Assembly: GCF_001282785.1 (NCBI RefSeq) | Contig: NZ_CVUA01000001.1 | Span: forward strand, 496,001 to 560,000 | DNA: 64,000 nucleotides | Direction: 5' to 3' | DNA from: Halolamina sediminis | GTDB taxonomy: Archaea > Halobacteriota > Halobacteria > Halobacteriales > Haloferacaceae | Part shown: in pieces, positions 18,190-25,905 of the stretch | Layout of the letters: each line of letters begins with the position of its first letter | Position numbering within the stretch: position 1 is the first letter of the stretch | Made by a program: the position numbers and the translations under genes | The notes under the pieces: generated by a model | Databases searched by the model: none | What the model was told of the DNA's origin: nothing | The model's input: the letters and a program-made list of their open reading frames with translations, nothing else

Positions 18190-18433
18190 TTTCCCGCGTA
18201 TCAGTACGGGCGGCGAGCTATTAGGTATTTTGTCGGTTCTCCGGAGTCGTGGCGTCGTAAACCGCGTGTTCCGATCGACGGTCCAACGACGCCACCGGCG
18301 GGCTAGGTGTCCGCCTGTGGTCGCCGAATCCGGCAGCTGCCGGCCGAGTATCGACCCCGACGGAAGGGTGTGTGGGCCGGTCGCGAGGCGGCGCTTGGAT
18401 AGCTTTTTGTGTCGACTCGCCCGAACGCAGAAC

Positions 18434-19258
18434 ATGATCCCCGGCGCAACTGACCCCATCTCGCGCGACGGCAAACTGCTGATTCTGGCGTACGACCACG
18501 GCCTCGAACACGGCCCCGTAGACTTCGAGGCGGTGCCGGAGTCGATGCACCCCGAGCACGTCTTCGACGTGGCGACCCACGACGCCGTCACCGCGCTCGC
18601 GGTCGGCAAGGGTGTCGCCGAGGCCCACTACCCCGACTACGAGGACGAGGTCAACCTGCTCGCGAAGCTCAACGGCACCTCGAACCTCTGGATGGGCGAG
18701 CACGACTCCGCGGTGAACTGGAGCGTCGATTACGCCGACGAGCTCGGCGCCGACGCCATCGGCTTCACCCTCTACGGCGGCTCGAACCACGAGGTCGAGA
18801 TGGCCGAGGAGTTCGCCGAGGCACAGGAGGAAGCCCGCGACCGCGACATGGGTGTCGTGATGTGGTCCTACCCGCGCGGGCAGGGCGTCAAGAACGACAC
18901 CAAGCCGGGCACGATCTCCTACGCCGCCCGACTCGGCCTCGAACTCGGCGCCGACGTGGCGAAGATCAAGTACCCCGGCGACCCCGAGGCGATGGCCCAC
19001 GCCTGCGACGCCGCGGCGTCGACGGACGTGGTGATGTCCGGCGGCTCGAAAGCCTCCGACGAGGCGTTCCTCTCGACGGTGAAGGAGGCGATGGACGCCG
19101 GCGCGAAGGGGCTCGCGGTCGGCCGGAACGTGTTCCAGCGGGAGAACCCCGAGGCGCTGCTCGACGGGCTGGAGAAGATCATCTTCCAGGAGACGTCCGT
19201 CGAGGAGGGGCTGGCCGCCGTCGAGAGCCACGGCGCGCAGGCGACGCTGGACGGATGA
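18434..19258 (+). CDS. fba: Fructose-bisphosphate aldolase, archaeal class I (DhnA type)
   Basis: A 274-residue aldolase of the archaeal class I type, forming a Schiff base with lysine. Key motifs are [13 protein letters not shown] near residue 16, [11 protein letters not shown] and the Schiff-base strand [13 protein letters not shown], then SGGSKASDE and [10 protein letters not shown]. The fold is shared with 2-amino-3,7-dideoxyheptulosonate synthase (aromatic pathway), but the 4-nt overlap with fructose-1,6-bisphosphatase strongly favours a gluconeogenic aldolase. ATG 18434 lies ~27 nt after a CTTTTTGT box. Confidence 0.88.
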   Translation: MIPGATDPISRDGKLLILAYDHGLEHGPVDFEAVPESMHPEHVFDVATHDAVTALAVGKGVAEAHYPDYEDEVNLLAKLNGTSNLWMGEHDSAVNWSVDYADELGADAIGFTLYGGSNHEVEMAEEFAEAQEEARDRDMGVVMWSYPRGQGVKNDTKPGTISYAARLGLELGADVAKIKYPGDPEAMAHACDAAASTDVVMSGGSKASDEAFLSTVKEAMDAGAKGLAVGRNVFQRENPEALLDGLEKIIFQETSVEEGLAAVESHGAQATLDG

Positions 19259-20118
19259 GCACCGTCGACGACGTACTGGAGACGGTCGCGGCGGTCGCCC
19301 CGGACGTCCGCGGCGGGCTCCCGGGCCGCCGACTCACGGAGGCGGGCGTCGAGAACCCCTCCGGCGAGAGCGTCACGGCTGCGGACGTCCACGCCGACGA
19401 GCTGTTCTTCGAGGCGCTGGGAGCGATCGACGGCGTCGTCGAGTTCGCCAGCGAGGAGCGGGAGGCGGTCGTCGACACTGGCGACGGTGAGCCCGGCGAG
19501 GGCGACGTGGCGGTCGCGATCGACCCGCTCGACGGCTCCTCGAACCTCGCTTCCAACAACGCGATGGGGACGATCGTCGGGATCGCCGACGACTCCCTCC
19601 CCGCCGCGGGGGAAGAGCTCGTCGCCGCGGCGTACGTGCTCTACGGCCCGATCACGACGATGACCGTCGCTCGCGAGGGGACGGTGACGACCTCCGTAAT
19701 CGACGGCGGGGAGGCCCGTGCCGTCGAGGAGGACGTGACGCTGCCCGACGATCCCGTCGTCTACGGCTTCGGCGGCCGCGTGCCGGACTGGCCCGACGCA
19801 TTCCGCGAGTTCGCCCGCGAGGTCGAGACCGAGCTCAAGCTCCGCTACGGCGGCGCGATGGTCGCCGACGTGAATCAGGTGCTGAGCTACGGGGGTATCT
19901 TCGCCTACCCTGCGTTGGAGTCCGCGCCGAACGGGAAGCTCCGCCTCCAGTTCGAGGGTGCGCCGATCGCGAAGATCATCGAGGCGGCCGGCGGCGCCTC
20001 CTCGGACGGCGAGCAGTCGCTGCTGTCGGTCGAACCGACGGAGCTCCACCAGCGCGTGCCCGTTCACGTCGGGAACGAGGCGTACGTCGACCGGCTGGAA
20101 GCGGCGCTTTCGGACTGA
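19255..20118 (+). CDS. fbp: Fructose-1,6-bisphosphatase class I
   Basis: A 287-residue phosphatase dephosphorylating fructose-1,6-bisphosphate, the committed gluconeogenic step. Metal-binding residues lie in FASEEREAV and [22 protein letters not shown], the sugar phosphatase signature; [15 protein letters not shown] and the C-terminal KIIEAAGG complete the pattern. ATG overlaps the aldolase stop (ATGA), so aldolase and phosphatase are made from one message: a two-gene gluconeogenesis operon. Halobacteria use this route when growing on amino acids. Confidence 0.93.
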   Translation: MSTVDDVLETVAAVAPDVRGGLPGRRLTEAGVENPSGESVTAADVHADELFFEALGAIDGVVEFASEEREAVVDTGDGEPGEGDVAVAIDPLDGSSNLASNNAMGTIVGIADDSLPAAGEELVAAAYVLYGPITTMTVAREGTVTTSVIDGGEARAVEEDVTLPDDPVVYGFGGRVPDWPDAFREFAREVETELKLRYGGAMVADVNQVLSYGGIFAYPALESAPNGKLRLQFEGAPIAKIIEAAGGASSDGEQSLLSVEPTELHQRVPVHVGNEAYVDRLEAALSD

Positions 20119-20209
20119 GGCGGGGCGCCTCGACGCCGGTCCCATCGCCGCCGACGATGGAAGCACGAACGACAGTTTCTTACAGCGATTGGGTCGTACG
20201 TGGAGGTGC

Positions 20210-20294
20210 GCGCGGGTTGCCGAGCCAGGCCAAAGGCGTAGCGCTTAGGACGCTATCCCGTAGGGGTCCGCCGGTTCGAATCCGGTCCCGCGCA
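20210..20294 (+). tRNA. tRNA-Leu (anticodon UAG)
   Basis: An 85-nt type II tRNA. The acceptor stem GCGCGGG (20210-20216) pairs with CCCGCGC (20287-20293), discriminator A at 20294. The anticodon stem TAGCG/CGCTA encloses CTTAGGA, giving anticodon TAG (reads CUA). A long variable arm follows and the T-arm is CCGG-TTCGAAT-CCGG. No CCA is encoded and there is no intron. A 23-nt exact copy of its 3' end occurs ~92 bp downstream. Confidence 0.95.
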
Positions 20295-20409
20295 TACTGC
20301 CTCGAACGAACGTGAGAGGCATGTCTGCGCGTCGGAGGATTCGAAGCAGGGAGGTCGCGCGCAGCGAAGCGAGCACGTCCGACCGTGGTTCGAATCCGGT
20401 CCCGCGCAT
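20295..20409 (+). repeat. tRNA-Leu 3' echo unit
   Basis: The 115 bp after tRNA-Leu end in an exact 23-nt copy (20387-20409) of the tRNA 3' end (T-loop and acceptor strand plus one base, original 20273-20295). The spacer contains CGAACGAACGTGAG, GATTCGAAGCAGGGAG (about 20338-20353), GCGAAGCGAGC and CGACCGTGGTTC. The same series of blocks follows tRNA-His. No D-arm or anticodon arm is present, so it cannot be a tRNA. Confidence 0.8.
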
Positions 20410-20478
20410 TTTCCGACTCGACCGTAGGGAGAGTCGTGAAAATCGCTAAGAGGATCCCGAACCCTGCGAGGAACGGCG

Positions 20479-21648
20479 TCACTGCCGATCGTTCCCGGTC
20501 ACCCCGTCACGAACTCGCTCCCGGACGCTCTCCCGGAAGCTCCGCTGCTCGGTGAAGTCACGCAGCCGCATCTGGTCCGAGGAGATCCCGTCGTCCTCGT
20601 CGGCGCCGAGCAGCCGCGGCAGCGCGGTCTGGGCGAACGTTAGGGCGACCACCAGCACGATCGGCGCGAAGAACAGTCCGTAGAACCCCAGCACTACGGG
20701 GCCGAGCGTGTACGCGAGCATCAGGAGGCCGACGTGGGTGTTCTCGCCGCTCAGGATCGGCCGCAGCAGGATGTCCGGGATCGTGTCGACGACGACGACC
20801 GCGACGGCGAGGAAGCCGACGATGTAGACGAGCAGCGACTGGTCGCCGCCGAGCACGATCGGGAGCGCGGCGATAACCGTTAGCGGGAGGTAGACGATCT
20901 TCATCCCCACTACCGGGATCAGGCTCGCGATCCCGGTCAGCGTGCCCGCCAGCGCGGGGTAGGGGACCTCCGCCGGGGCGGGGGCGACTGCGTTGTAGGC
21001 GGTGAACGCCGCGATCGCGATCAGCGAGATGGCGATCACGTTCAGGAGGTTGCCGAACAGCACCGACTCCAGCTCCGCGTCGGCCGCCTCCAGATACTCC
21101 CGGATGATGGCGTCGTCGTCGAACCGGAGCAGCCAGTCGCGGATGCGTCGCCCGTCGATCAGCAGGTAGTAGGTAACGATCACGACGACGAAGAGGTTGA
21201 GGAAAAAGCCCGAGACCAGCGAGGTCAAAAGCTCCGCGTGGTCGCTCGCGAACTGGATGAACGGCGAGAGGTCGCCCGACTGGTACGCCTCGTACAAGCC
21301 CTGTACGGTGAACTCGGGGATGCGGTCGATCCCGCCGAGCCACTCGACTTCCGTCGCCGCCACTTCGAGCAGCGAGTACTGCTCGACGAACGACCGCGCT
21401 TCGATCACCAGCAGCACCGTCGCGTAGCTCACGAGCAGCAACAGCGGCACCGCGAGCGAGGCGAGAACCGTCACCGCACGCACTCGCGCGGGGAGTCGGA
21501 GCCGCCGGAGGAACTTGAAGTACCGACGCGTCGAGTAGTAGAGGAACACTGACACCGTCAGCGGGGCGATGAACTGGTACCCGAGGAAGCCGACCATGAC
21601 CGCGACGACCACGCCGAACAGGGCGATAATCAGCCGTCTCTCGTCCAT
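20479..21648 (-). CDS. AI-2E family (PerM-like) permease
   Basis: 389 residues with about eight membrane helices and the layout of the AI-2E/PerM family: two N-terminal helix pairs, a ~60-residue extracellular stretch (about 90-150), the FLNLFVVVIVTYYLL helix, and the C-terminal pore-like ASLIPVVGMKIVYLPLTV and DTIPDILLRPILSG. Members move autoinducer-2, indole or Na+/H+ depending on species; the substrate cannot be inferred. The polar C-terminal tail (about 40 residues) is cytosolic. The gene is convergent with the tRNA-Leu echo unit and divergent from dacZ. Confidence 0.85.
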   Translation of the reverse strand: MDERRLIIALFGVVVAVMVGFLGYQFIAPLTVSVFLYYSTRRYFKFLRRLRLPARVRAVTVLASLAVPLLLLVSYATVLLVIEARSFVEQYSLLEVAATEVEWLGGIDRIPEFTVQGLYEAYQSGDLSPFIQFASDHAELLTSLVSGFFLNLFVVVIVTYYLLIDGRRIRDWLLRFDDDAIIREYLEAADAELESVLFGNLLNVIAISLIAIAAFTAYNAVAPAPAEVPYPALAGTLTGIASLIPVVGMKIVYLPLTVIAALPIVLGGDQSLLVYIVGFLAVAVVVVDTIPDILLRPILSGENTHVGLLMLAYTLGPVVLGFYGLFFAPIVLVVALTFAQTALPRLLGADEDDGISSDQMRLRDFTEQRSFRESVRERVRDGVTGNDRQ

Positions 21649-21766
21649 ACGCGACCCATCAGCGCGTTCGGTCTAAAGCTTGCTGGAGGCTTTCGGACCG
21701 CCGCGTCTGACGGCCGTCTGACGGACCCACAAACCCTTTCATCCACGGGCGGGATTATTCTTGATA

Positions 21767-22573
21767 ATGCCGACCCCTGCCGATCTCCTCGACGACCTGA
21801 CGGCGGATCTGGACGCCCTGTTCGTGTTTTCACCCAGTAGTGGGTTCTACGAACGGTTCGAGGATCTCGACGGGGAGGTGGTGGTGATCGCGCCGGAGAA
21901 CGTCGTCGACGCCGAGACGTTCGTCGAGCTCCCGCTGGAGTTCGAGAACGTCCGCGACCGGATCAAGTTCGGCGTCGAGGGCGCGATGGACCGCGGTGTC
22001 GTCGACGACGGCGACGAGGTGGCGTGTGTGGTCAGCGTGTTCGACGAGCACGACTCCGTCGTGCGCGTCCGCGCCGACGAGTCGATGCACTCCGGCGTGT
22101 ACGACCTGTTCGCGAACTCGCGTGCGGATCCGGGGGTCATCCGCGACGTGTTCGAAGTCGTGATCGAACTGGGGAAGAAAGGGCAGAAAGGCAAGCCCGT
22201 CGGCGCGCTGTTCGTGATCGGTGACGCCGGGAAGGTGATGAACAAGTCCCGGCCGCTGAGCTACAACCCCTTCGAGAAGTCCCACGTCCACGTCGGCGAC
22301 CCGATCGTGAACGTGATGCTCAAGGAGTTCTCGCGGCTCGACGGCGCGTTCGTGATCAGCGACTCCGGGAAGATCGTCTCCGCGTACCGCTACCTCGAAC
22401 CGGGGGCGGAGGGCGTCGACATCCCGAAGGGGCTGGGCACTCGCCACATGGCCGGCGCGGCGGTCACCCGGGCGACCAACGCGACCGCGATCGTGCTCTC
22501 CGAATCCGACGGGATGGTGCGGGCGTTCAAGGGCGGCGAGCTGATCCTCGAGATCGACCCGGAGGACTACTGA
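21767..22573 (+). CDS. dacZ: Diadenylate cyclase DacZ (c-di-AMP synthase)
   Basis: A 268-residue protein whose C-terminal half is the DisA_N/DAC domain, which makes cyclic di-AMP from two ATP. Catalytic motifs are SRLDGAFVISDSGKIV (DGA) and GLGTRHMAGAAVTRAT (RHR-like). The N-terminal ~120 residues form the domain specific to archaeal DacZ. c-di-AMP is essential in Haloferax and linked to osmotic balance. ATG 21767 (MPTPADLL) is preferred to an in-frame TTG at 21761. The stop overlaps the mechanosensitive channel start (TGATG). Confidence 0.93.
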   Translation: MPTPADLLDDLTADLDALFVFSPSSGFYERFEDLDGEVVVIAPENVVDAETFVELPLEFENVRDRIKFGVEGAMDRGVVDDGDEVACVVSVFDEHDSVVRVRADESMHSGVYDLFANSRADPGVIRDVFEVVIELGKKGQKGKPVGALFVIGDAGKVMNKSRPLSYNPFEKSHVHVGDPIVNVMLKEFSRLDGAFVISDSGKIVSAYRYLEPGAEGVDIPKGLGTRHMAGAAVTRATNATAIVLSESDGMVRAFKGGELILEIDPEDY

Positions 22574-23376
22574 TGCCGCTGGTGGCCCTCCAGCCCGGGT
22601 TCGAGATCGGCGGCCCGTTGGGTGCAGTCCCCAAACGGGTCTGGCTCGCACTGGCGGTGTTCGTCCTCGCAGTGGTCCTCGCGTGGCTGGTCGTCAAAGT
22701 CAACGCGGGGCTGCTCCGACGGGCCGGCCTGCCGGAGACGATCGAGGGGACGGCGTTCGAGCGCACCGTTCGCGGGATCGGCACCTCGACCGTCGCGATC
22801 CTCTCACAGCTCTCGGGGTGGTTCATCGTCATCCTCGGCGCCATCGTCGCGATCTCCATCGCCGAGCGGAGTTACGCCGAGCAGTTCTGGTCCCAGGCGA
22901 CCGGATTCTTCCCCAGCTTCTTCGTTGCCGTCTTGATTCTGATCGTCGGCGTCATCGTCGGCGACAAGGTCGGGCTCGTGCTCTCCGAGCGGCTGCGGAG
23001 CGTCAAACTTCCCCAGATCGGGATCGTCCCGACCACTGCGAAGTACAGCGTCTTCTACGTCGCGTTCGTGCTCGCGCTGGACCAGATCGGCATCGCGACG
23101 TTCGCGCTGGTTGTGCTGTTGGCGCTGTACGCGCTCGCACTGGTGGTGTTCACCGTCGTCGCGGGCAAGCAGATGCTCACCTCCGCGGCCGCGGGGCTGT
23201 ACCTGTTCCTGAACGAGCCCTACGGAATCGGCGACACAGTGAAGATCGGCGACGAGCGCGGCGTCGTCCAGGAGATCGACGTGTTCGTCACCCACATCGA
23301 GTCAGACGGCGAGGAGTACATCGTCCCGAACGACCGCGTGTTCGAGGGCGGGATCGTGATCGTCCACGACGAGTAG
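22573..23376 (+). CDS. MscS-family mechanosensitive ion channel
   Basis: 267 residues: four to five membrane helices in residues 20-195, then the MscS beta-domain (AAAGLYLFLNEPYGIGDTVKIGDERGVVQEID, residues ~205-238) with the typical IVPNDRVFEGG. It would open under membrane tension to release solutes on hypo-osmotic shock. It starts at the last base of the dacZ stop, so synthesis of c-di-AMP and the channel is translationally coupled. A large cytosolic cage is missing (the protein ends just after the beta-domain), making it a short MscS. Whether c-di-AMP binds it is unknown. Confidence 0.85.
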   Translation: MPLVALQPGFEIGGPLGAVPKRVWLALAVFVLAVVLAWLVVKVNAGLLRRAGLPETIEGTAFERTVRGIGTSTVAILSQLSGWFIVILGAIVAISIAERSYAEQFWSQATGFFPSFFVAVLILIVGVIVGDKVGLVLSERLRSVKLPQIGIVPTTAKYSVFYVAFVLALDQIGIATFALVVLLALYALALVVFTVVAGKQMLTSAAAGLYLFLNEPYGIGDTVKIGDERGVVQEIDVFVTHIESDGEEYIVPNDRVFEGGIVIVHDE

Positions 23377-23396
23377 CCTACTCCGGCTCCAGTAGC

Positions 23397-23897
23397 CTAC
23401 TCCCGGTCGAGTGGCTCAGCGGGCACGCCCGCGACGGTCTCCCCCGCCGGCACGTCCTCGGTCACCAGCGAATTCGCCGCGACCTGTGCATCGTCGCCGA
23501 TCTCGACGCCCGGAAGCACGACCGCGCCCGCGCCGATCATCGCTCGGTCGCCGATTTCCACGTCACCCAGCCGGTACTCCTCTTGGAGAAACTCGTGACA
23601 GAGCAGCGTCGCGTCGTAGCCGACGATCGCGTCCTCGCCCAGCGTGATTCGCTCGGGCCAGAACACGTCCGGCGTGGCTTCCAGCCCCCACGAGACGCCC
23701 GCACCCACGTCGGCGCCGAGCCGCCGGAGCAGCCAGTTCTTGAGCCGGAGGCTGGGCGAGATCCGGATCAGCCAGACGGCGACGTAGTTCAGCGCCACCC
23801 GCAGCGGGGACTTGGCGTCGGGCCAGTGCCGGAGGGAGTTCCGCGGGCCGGGGGTGGCGTGGCGGTCCAGTCGATCGAACCGCGTGTCGTTGCTCAT
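23397..23897 (-). CDS. Hexapeptide-repeat acyltransferase (CAT/LpxA-like)
   Basis: 166 residues. After a basic N-terminal segment, the C-terminal half shows left-handed beta-helix hexapeptides (GADVGAGVSWG, ITLGEDAIVGYDATLL, VEIGDRAMIGAGAVVLPGVEIGDDAQVAANSLVTEDVP) ending AGVPAEPL, typical of O-acetyltransferases. A histidine in LLCHEF may be catalytic. It would transfer an acetyl or other acyl group to a sugar or lipid; the substrate is unknown. It is convergent with mscS, with only a 20-bp gap. Confidence 0.82.
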   Translation of the reverse strand: MSNDTRFDRLDRHATPGPRNSLRHWPDAKSPLRVALNYVAVWLIRISPSLRLKNWLLRRLGADVGAGVSWGLEATPDVFWPERITLGEDAIVGYDATLLCHEFLQEEYRLGDVEIGDRAMIGAGAVVLPGVEIGDDAQVAANSLVTEDVPAGETVAGVPAEPLDRE

Positions 23898-24022
23898 GGG
23901 CGGGGTTGGTCGGGGGGAGACAAAACGGCAGGGGACGCCCTACTGGAGGTGTCGATCGTCGATCCGGTAGCGCCGCCGCTACTCGGTGTGATAAACGCAG
24001 AAGTCCGCAGCGAAGAACCGAC

Positions 24023-24217
24023 TTACAGACGGGTCAGGTTCGTCGCGCGGGGGCCCTTGTCGGCCTGTTCGATGTCAAACTCAACTTCCTGGCCTTCCTC
24101 GAGGTCCGGGCCGCCCACGTCTTCCATGTGGAAGAAGACGTCCTCGTCTGCGTCCTCAGTCTCGATGAAACCGTAACCGCCCGTGTCGTTGAAGAAATCA
24201 ACCGTTCCAGTCGCCAT
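24023..24217 (-). CDS. cspA: Cold-shock domain protein (copy 1)
   Basis: A 64-residue single cold-shock domain with RNP1 (GGYGFI) and RNP2 (DVFFHM), acidic throughout. CspA-type proteins bind single-stranded RNA/DNA and melt structure. It is about 85% identical by eye to the second copy at 32491-32685. Both share a promoter block, so this looks like a duplicated gene kept under one type of control. ATG 24217 gives MATGTVDFFNDTGGYGF, as in the family. Confidence 0.95.
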   Translation of the reverse strand: MATGTVDFFNDTGGYGFIETEDADEDVFFHMEDVGGPDLEEGQEVEFDIEQADKGPRATNLTRL

Positions 24218-24240
24218 TGCAACCGAAGCAACGCGCCGCG

Positions 24241-24257
24241 CCCGGATAACCCTTTCG
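24241..24257 (-). promoter_or_regulatory. cspA copy 1 promoter block
   Basis: On the minus strand CGAAAGGGTTATCCGGG is centred ~30 nt before the cspA ATG. The second cspA gene has CGGAAGGGTTATCCCGG at the same distance. TTATCC is a TATA-like box and AAGGG a likely BRE. Confidence 0.55.
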
Positions 24258-24333
24258 AGAGCGCGACCCGCACGATCGTCGGCTCGAACGCCCACAAACG
24301 CTTAAGTTCGGCCGCTCACAACCGCCGGGCGAG

Positions 24334-24720
24334 ATGGGGACCAAGAGCAAGACGATCTCCTTCCGCGTCGACGAGGACGCGTTCGAGACGCTGCGGGAGA
24401 TCGCAGAAGAGCGGGAACTCTCGCTGTCGGCGGTGTTCCGGGACTACGTCGACACGCTCGTCGCCCACGACGGGCAGGTGGATCTCGTCCCCGCCGACCG
24501 GGAGGCCGAGGACGACGAGAGCTTCCCGCCGACAGTGGAGGTGCCCAAGAGCTTCATCCGCGAGCACGAGCGGCTCGAGTTGGAGGCCGACCACCTGCGC
24601 GAGCAGCTGGAGGAGCACAAGCGCTACATCGACTACCTGCGCGAGCAGGCCGACGAGGCCGAAGACGTCGTCAAGCTGGAGGAGCTCGACCGCGACGAGA
24701 ACACGTACCAGATCGGGTAG
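24334..24720 (+). CDS. Ribbon-helix-helix / coiled-coil regulator-like protein
   Basis: 128 residues. Residues 3-45 (SKTISFRVDEDAFETLREIAEE, then LSLSAVFRDYVD) fit a CopG/Arc ribbon-helix-helix DNA-binding motif. A proline-containing linker precedes a heptad-rich coiled coil (HERLELEADHLREQLEEHK, on to about residue 115). The design suggests a dimeric DNA-binding protein with an extended dimerisation arm. A GCTTAAG box ~28 nt upstream suggests a leaderless transcript. Target genes unknown. It ends one base before the convergent next gene. Confidence 0.72.
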   Translation: MGTKSKTISFRVDEDAFETLREIAEERELSLSAVFRDYVDTLVAHDGQVDLVPADREAEDDESFPPTVEVPKSFIREHERLELEADHLREQLEEHKRYIDYLREQADEAEDVVKLEELDRDENTYQIG

Positions 24721-25176
24721 TCAGCCCGAGAGCTCCTGTTTGGCTTCGCGGGCGCGGCGCGCCGCTTCTCGGTCCCCTTCGACTTCTGCCAGTGACTCGA
24801 CGGCCTCCAGCCGCCGGATCGAGCTGTCGAGGAAGGAGAGCACGTCGCCGGAGTAGGCGTACAGCATGTACTCCGCGGACATCGTGTCGACGATGGCGTC
24901 GGGGCCGAGCCCCTGCGCGCGGAGTTCGAGCAGGTACTGGATGAACTTCTCCTCGGGGTGGCCGCAGTAGGGGTTGTTGTCGCAGTCGCAGTCGAGGAAG
25001 TCCTCCGCGAAGTCGAGCACCTTCTCGCGGGTGGCTTCGTCGAGTTTCTCGATGCCGTCACCGGTAAAGAGAAGGTCCAGCGTCGCCCCCTTGAACGCGC
25101 CCTTGGGGATCGAGCGCTCGAGTTGGGAGGCGATCTGCCGGTGGTTCTTCACGTAGATCTTGTCGGTGATCGCCAC
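24721..25176 (-). CDS. Stand-alone cysteine-motif archaeal protein (helicase-associated domain family?)
   Basis: 151 residues, no enzyme motif. A cysteine/histidine cluster DCDCDNNPYCGHPEEKF (residues ~61-77) could bind zinc, followed by IQYLLELRAQGLGPDAIVDTM and a helical block AEYMLYAYSGDVLSFLDS. I recall a similar cysteine block at the C-terminus of some euryarchaeal SF2 helicases (possibly DUF5814). The helicase at 27.96 kb in this window ends without such a block, so this could be its separately encoded partner. That link is inference. Confidence 0.6.
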   Translation of the reverse strand: MAITDKIYVKNHRQIASQLERSIPKGAFKGATLDLLFTGDGIEKLDEATREKVLDFAEDFLDCDCDNNPYCGHPEEKFIQYLLELRAQGLGPDAIVDTMSAEYMLYAYSGDVLSFLDSSIRRLEAVESLAEVEGDREAARRAREAKQELSG

Positions 25177-25289
25177 TACCGGCGGCTACGCGAGTCGGCG
25201 GCAAAAGCCTCTCGCTCCCCTGCGGCGGCGTGTCACGGGGCCGGGAATGTCGTAACGTATTTCCCTGAAACCGTGGTAGGAATCGGTGT

Positions 25290-25361
25290 GTCCGGGCTGG
25301 GGTAGTGGTATCCTTCAGCCTTGTGGGGGCTGAGACGCGGGTTCAATTCCCGCGCCCGGAC
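25290..25361 (+). tRNA. tRNA-His (anticodon GUG)
   Basis: A 72-nt tRNA with encoded G-1 (25290) opposite C73 (25361), the tRNA-His hallmark. The acceptor strand TCCGGGC pairs with GCCCGGA; the anticodon stem CAGCC/GGCTG holds loop TTGTGGG, giving anticodon GTG. The T-arm is GCGGG-TTCAATT-CCCGC. No CCA is encoded and no intron is present. A partial copy of its 3' end follows at 25451-25468. Confidence 0.94.
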
Positions 25362-25468
25362 CTTTTCCTGCGAACGAAGTGAGCAGTGAAAAGTCTGCCA
25401 ACGGGGATTGAAGCAGGGAGTGGAGCGAACGGAGTGAGCGGAACGACCGTGGTTCAATTCCCGCGCCC
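25362..25468 (+). repeat. tRNA-His 3' echo unit
   Basis: The 107 bp after tRNA-His end in an exact 18-nt copy (25451-25468) of the T-loop and start of the acceptor strand of that tRNA; the remaining acceptor bases differ. The spacer repeats the same blocks as after tRNA-Leu in the same order: CTGCGAACGAAGTGAG, GTCTGCC, GATTGAAGCAGGGAG, GCGAACGGAGTGAGC and CGACCGTGGTTC. Confidence 0.75.
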
Positions 25469-25575
25469 CCGCCCGTTGGCTCCTATCAAGTGGATAGTGA
25501 CGACCTTTCGCGACAGCAACAGCATCTCGATGCTTGAACACTTGTGACCGCAGTGTGCCGAGCACGAGGCCCATC

Positions 25576-25684
25576 ATCAGAAATCTTCGATTTCTGATTG
25601 GCAGACGAGAATCGGAGATTCTCGTCAACGGCACAGCGCCGAGTCCCCACCCCTCCCCCCGCCGGCGCCGAGATTGGCGCCGGC
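25576..25684. repeat. Cluster of three perfect hairpins
   Basis: Three perfect inverted repeats stand in a row: 25576-25598 (10-bp stem, loop TTC), 25604-25626 (10-bp stem GACGAGAATC, loop GGA) and 25661-25684 (9-bp stem GCCGGCGCC, loop GAGATT). They lie in the 544-bp gap 25362-25905 between tRNA-His and the site-2 protease gene, which otherwise holds the echo unit and a copy of a dispersed repeat. No ORF in the gap looks real. Confidence 0.75.
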
Positions 25685-25701
25685 GAGGCGTCCACCGCCA
25701 C

Positions 25702-25788
25702 CGCACCGCTGTGGTGGTCGGCGCGAAGCGTTCGCGCCTCCGTGCGCGAACCGAGCGCGAGTCGGCTGGGGAGGATCGAGGGCTGTGC
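25702..25788 (+). repeat. Dispersed hairpin-rich repeat, copy A (short form)
   Basis: Block 1 (25702-25760) contains GGCGCGAA-GCG-TTCGCGCC (perfect 8-bp stem, 25720-25738) then CTCCGTGCGCGA.CCGAGCGCGAG. Block 2 (25761-25788) reads GTCGGCTGGGGAGG followed by GGGCTGTGC. Both recur at 58171-58335, where 81 nt of extra hairpins separate them. No coding sequence lies inside. Confidence 0.72.
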
Positions 25789-25905
25789 GGGGCGGTCGCA
25801 AGTGGCCAACGATCGAGCTGCCGTTGCTGTTCCAGCAGTTGACTCCGAAACCAGGATCACGACCGACAGAACCGACAACCACGAAAACCGCCGAAAAAAC
25901 CCCGA

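Noticed and set aside
20387-20409. Second tRNA-Leu gene
   Set aside because: Only T-loop and acceptor 3' strand are present; no 5' acceptor strand, D-arm or anticodon arm precedes it.
20210-20409. Attachment sites of a large integrated element
   Set aside because: Direct repeats of a tRNA end suggest att sites, but only ~90 bp lie between them and there is no integrase gene; the echo-unit reading fits better.
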